Origin: Myxococcus sp. | GTDB taxonomy: Bacteria; Myxococcota; Myxococcia; Myxococcales; Myxococcaceae | Assembly: GCA_014879945.1 (NCBI GenBank) | Contig: JACSRE010000099.1 | Location: 1-44,295 of the forward strand | Direction of reading: 5' to 3' | Length of the DNA stretch: 44,295 nt | Part shown: in pieces, positions 42,868-44,295 of the stretch | How the letters are laid out: each line of letters begins with the position of its first letter | Position numbering within the stretch: position 1 is the first letter of the stretch | Program-made: the position numbers and the translations under genes | Notes under the pieces: model-generated | Told to the model about the DNA's origin: nothing | What the model saw: only the letters and a program-made list of their open reading frames with translations | Databases searched by the model: none

Positions 42868-44295
42868 TCAGCGCTCGAAGGCGCCGATGGACGCGGGCGT
42901 CGAGAAGCACGCGCCGCTGAAGTCCGAGAGCCTCGGGGTCAGCGCGCGCGCGGCCCCACCCGCAGGGCTGGTCGTCGAGATGCGGTAGTCGCCCATCGCG
43001 CGATTGACCAGCTGCGGGTCCTGCTGCACCACGCTCCCCGTCTCGGCGGGGACGCCGGTGATGGGCGGCGTCCAGGTGCCCGGCCGATCGAGGGCGAACC
43101 ACAGGTTGTTGCCGAAGGTGAAGGTGTTCGGCTCGGTGTTCCCGCCCACGTTGACGATGGTGCTGACGTCGGCGGCGTTGAGCACGATGAGGTTGTTGAT
43201 GAACTGGCCGTTGCGCGAGGCGACGAAGCGCGGGTCGGTGTTCTCCTGGAGGATGCGAACGACCCACCGGTTGGGCTCGATGATGGTGTTGTGGGCGGCG
43301 AGGCAGCCGTCGCAGCCGACGAAGGCGACCGCCGCGCCCGAGTTGGTGCCGCTTCGCAGGAACACGTTGGACAGCACTCGGATGTTCCGCGCCTCGGCGG
43401 TGGCGTTCTGTGGGCGGAAGAAGGCCAGCCCCGTGGAGCCGCCGGCGTTCACGCTCCGGCCTGGAATGCGCTCGAAGCGGTTGCGGTGAATGAGGATGTC
43501 TTCGCTCCCGCCCTTGGCCTGCACGCCGCTCCCGACGACGTCGTGGAAGGTGTTGCCCGTGATGACGCCGCGGTGACAGCCCACCATGTCGATGGCCTCG
43601 CCCAGGTTGCAGCCCGCGACGTTCGAGTCGACGACCCAGAAGTCGTCGAGCCCGCTGAGCTTGATGCAGTCGTTGTTTCCGCCCGAGCCCGCGGAGGGGA
43701 TCGTCAGCCGCCTGAGGACGACGTGGTGAGAGGGCGTGTTGAACGAGCTCCCGTCGTCCAGGTTCAAGCCGTGCACCATCGAGTTGGCGATGGTGAAGCC
43801 CTCGATCACCACGTAGCTCCCGTCGCTCATCGACACGCCGGTCCCGGTGCTCCCGTTGATGGTGACGGCGCCGTTGGCGACCAGCGCGATGGGCTGCGTC
43901 GCGGTGCCCGTCAGGCTGCCGAGCGAGACGGCGGGGTAGGTGCCGGGGCCGACGAGAATGCGCGTGCCGGGGGTGGCCGCCGCCACCGCGCGCGCGATGG
44001 TGTCCATGGGGTTGGCCTGGGTGCCGGTGCCCGACGCGGAGCCCGTCGTCGCGACGTAGAGCGTCCGCGAGTAGGTGACCCCGACGTCGAACGGGGCCGG
44101 CGCCGCGCACGCAGCCGACCCACCGCCCATCGCGGAGCCGCCTGCCGACGCGGAGCCGCCTGCCGACGCGGAGCCGCCCGCCGACGCAGAGCCGCCCGCC
44201 GACGCAGAGCCGCCAGCCGACGCGGAGCCGCCTGCCGACGCGGAGCCGCCTGCCGACGCGGAGCCGCCCGCCGACGCGGAGCCGCCTGCCGACGC
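42868..44295 (-). CDS. Beta-helix lipoprotein or surface protein, 5' end outside window
   Basis: The frame is open from the stop at 42868 to the right edge, so the start and signal lie beyond it. An internal ATG at 44128-44130 is not the real start, because the upstream repeats are in frame. The visible N-terminal part is a GGSASA-repeat linker (44131-44295). Residues after it form a right-handed parallel beta-helix (PbH1 type) with GTRILVGPGTYPAVSL, GVITGNTFHDVVGSGVQAKG, NIRVLSNVFLR and HNTIIEPNR, and a closing SIGAFER. Such proteins bind or cut polysaccharides; no catalytic set is visible. Confidence 0.83.
   Translation of the reverse strand, partial: ASAGGSASAGGSASAGGSASAGGSASAGGSASAGGSASAGGSASAGGSASAGGSAMGGGSAACAAPAPFDVGVTYSRTLYVATTGSASGTGTQANPMDTIARAVAAATPGTRILVGPGTYPAVSLGSLTGTATQPIALVANGAVTINGSTGTGVSMSDGSYVVIEGFTIANSMVHGLNLDDGSSFNTPSHHVVLRRLTIPSAGSGGNNDCIKLSGLDDFWVVDSNVAGCNLGEAIDMVGCHRGVITGNTFHDVVGSGVQAKGGSEDILIHRNRFERIPGRSVNAGGSTGLAFFRPQNATAEARNIRVLSNVFLRSGTNSGAAVAFVGCDGCLAAHNTIIEPNRWVVRILQENTDPRFVASRNGQFINNLIVLNAADVSTIVNVGGNTEPNTFTFGNNLWFALDRPGTWTPPITGVPAETGSVVQQDPQLVNRAMGDYRISTTSPAGGAARALTPRLSDFSGACFSTPASIGAFER
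44131..44295 (-). repeat. 18-bp (GGSASA) coding tandem repeats at window end
   Basis: About nine 18-bp units, GGCGGCTCCGCGTCGGC-type on the minus strand, run to the edge of the window with one or two wobble changes per unit. They encode GGSASA. The true repeat number cannot be seen. Confidence 0.93.

Noticed and set aside
44131-44295. Possible CRISPR-like repeats
   Set aside because: The 18-bp units are adjacent without spacers and keep one reading frame encoding GGSASA, so they are coding tandem repeats.

Overview
The window is very GC-rich DNA with a strong third-position GC bias. It carries a predatory-type myxobacterial gene set: a transmembrane Ser/Thr kinase, many Cys- and GGS-repeat-rich lipoproteins, a MopE-type metal-binding lipoprotein, DUF4476 proteins, an Oar-like TonB receptor and a TatT-type TRAP transporter. 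The best guess is a chromosome segment of a Myxococcota bacterium (Myxococcales, Cystobacterineae-like). This is an inference from gene content only. I see no rRNA, tRNA, transposase, integrase, phage gene or CRISPR array.

Layout. 1-2158 (-): a TRAP-transporter operon (TatT lipoprotein, DctP binding protein, start of the membrane subunit). 2277-2628 (+): a cold-shock protein with a leader hairpin and a terminator shared with a convergent secreted carboxypeptidase-regulatory-like protein (2655-3548, -). 3947-10423 (+): a PhnD-like binding protein, a membrane kinase with an N-terminal sensor and C-terminal kinase, a lipoprotein, an outer-membrane barrel protein and a cupredoxin. From the kinase onward these genes overlap or nearly touch. 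A 92-bp tandem duplication sits at the start of the barrel gene. 10535-12822 (+): an acyl-CoA synthetase and a small secreted protein. 13019-18497: a methyltransferase, a YVTN-propeller/dihaem cytochrome lipoprotein, a divergent DoxX-like membrane protein and two lipoproteins. 18633-20824 (-): the tyrosine/homogentisate pair hmgA-hppD. 20990-27746 (+): a tightly overlapped operon encoding a TPR/zinc-ribbon membrane protein, a GT-B glycosyltransferase and two different radical SAM enzymes, followed 16 bp later by a hydrolase lipoprotein. 27868-30839 (+): a DUF58 protein and a BatA-like protein. 30917-32329 (+): a repeat-rich lipoprotein. 32410-38295 (-): a B12-binding radical SAM protein, then a TonB receptor with its overlapping lipoprotein partner. 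38590-40161 (+): a YifB/ComM ATPase. 40204-42843: two divergent DUF4476 proteins. 42868-end (-): a beta-helix lipoprotein whose repeat-rich N-terminal region runs off the window.

The best candidate for an undescribed system is the TPR/zinc-ribbon - glycosyltransferase - radical SAM - radical SAM operon at 20990-25222. All its junctions overlap by 1-4 bp, so the products are probably made together, and no known pathway with this composition is evident to me. The second candidate is the kinase-lipoprotein-barrel-cupredoxin operon with a PhnD-like binding protein directly upstream. It looks like an envelope sensing and metal/redox module. Its barrel gene start has been tandemly duplicated, leaving a 31-codon orphan signal-peptide reading frame. 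Functions are inferred from sequence motifs only; no database search was possible.
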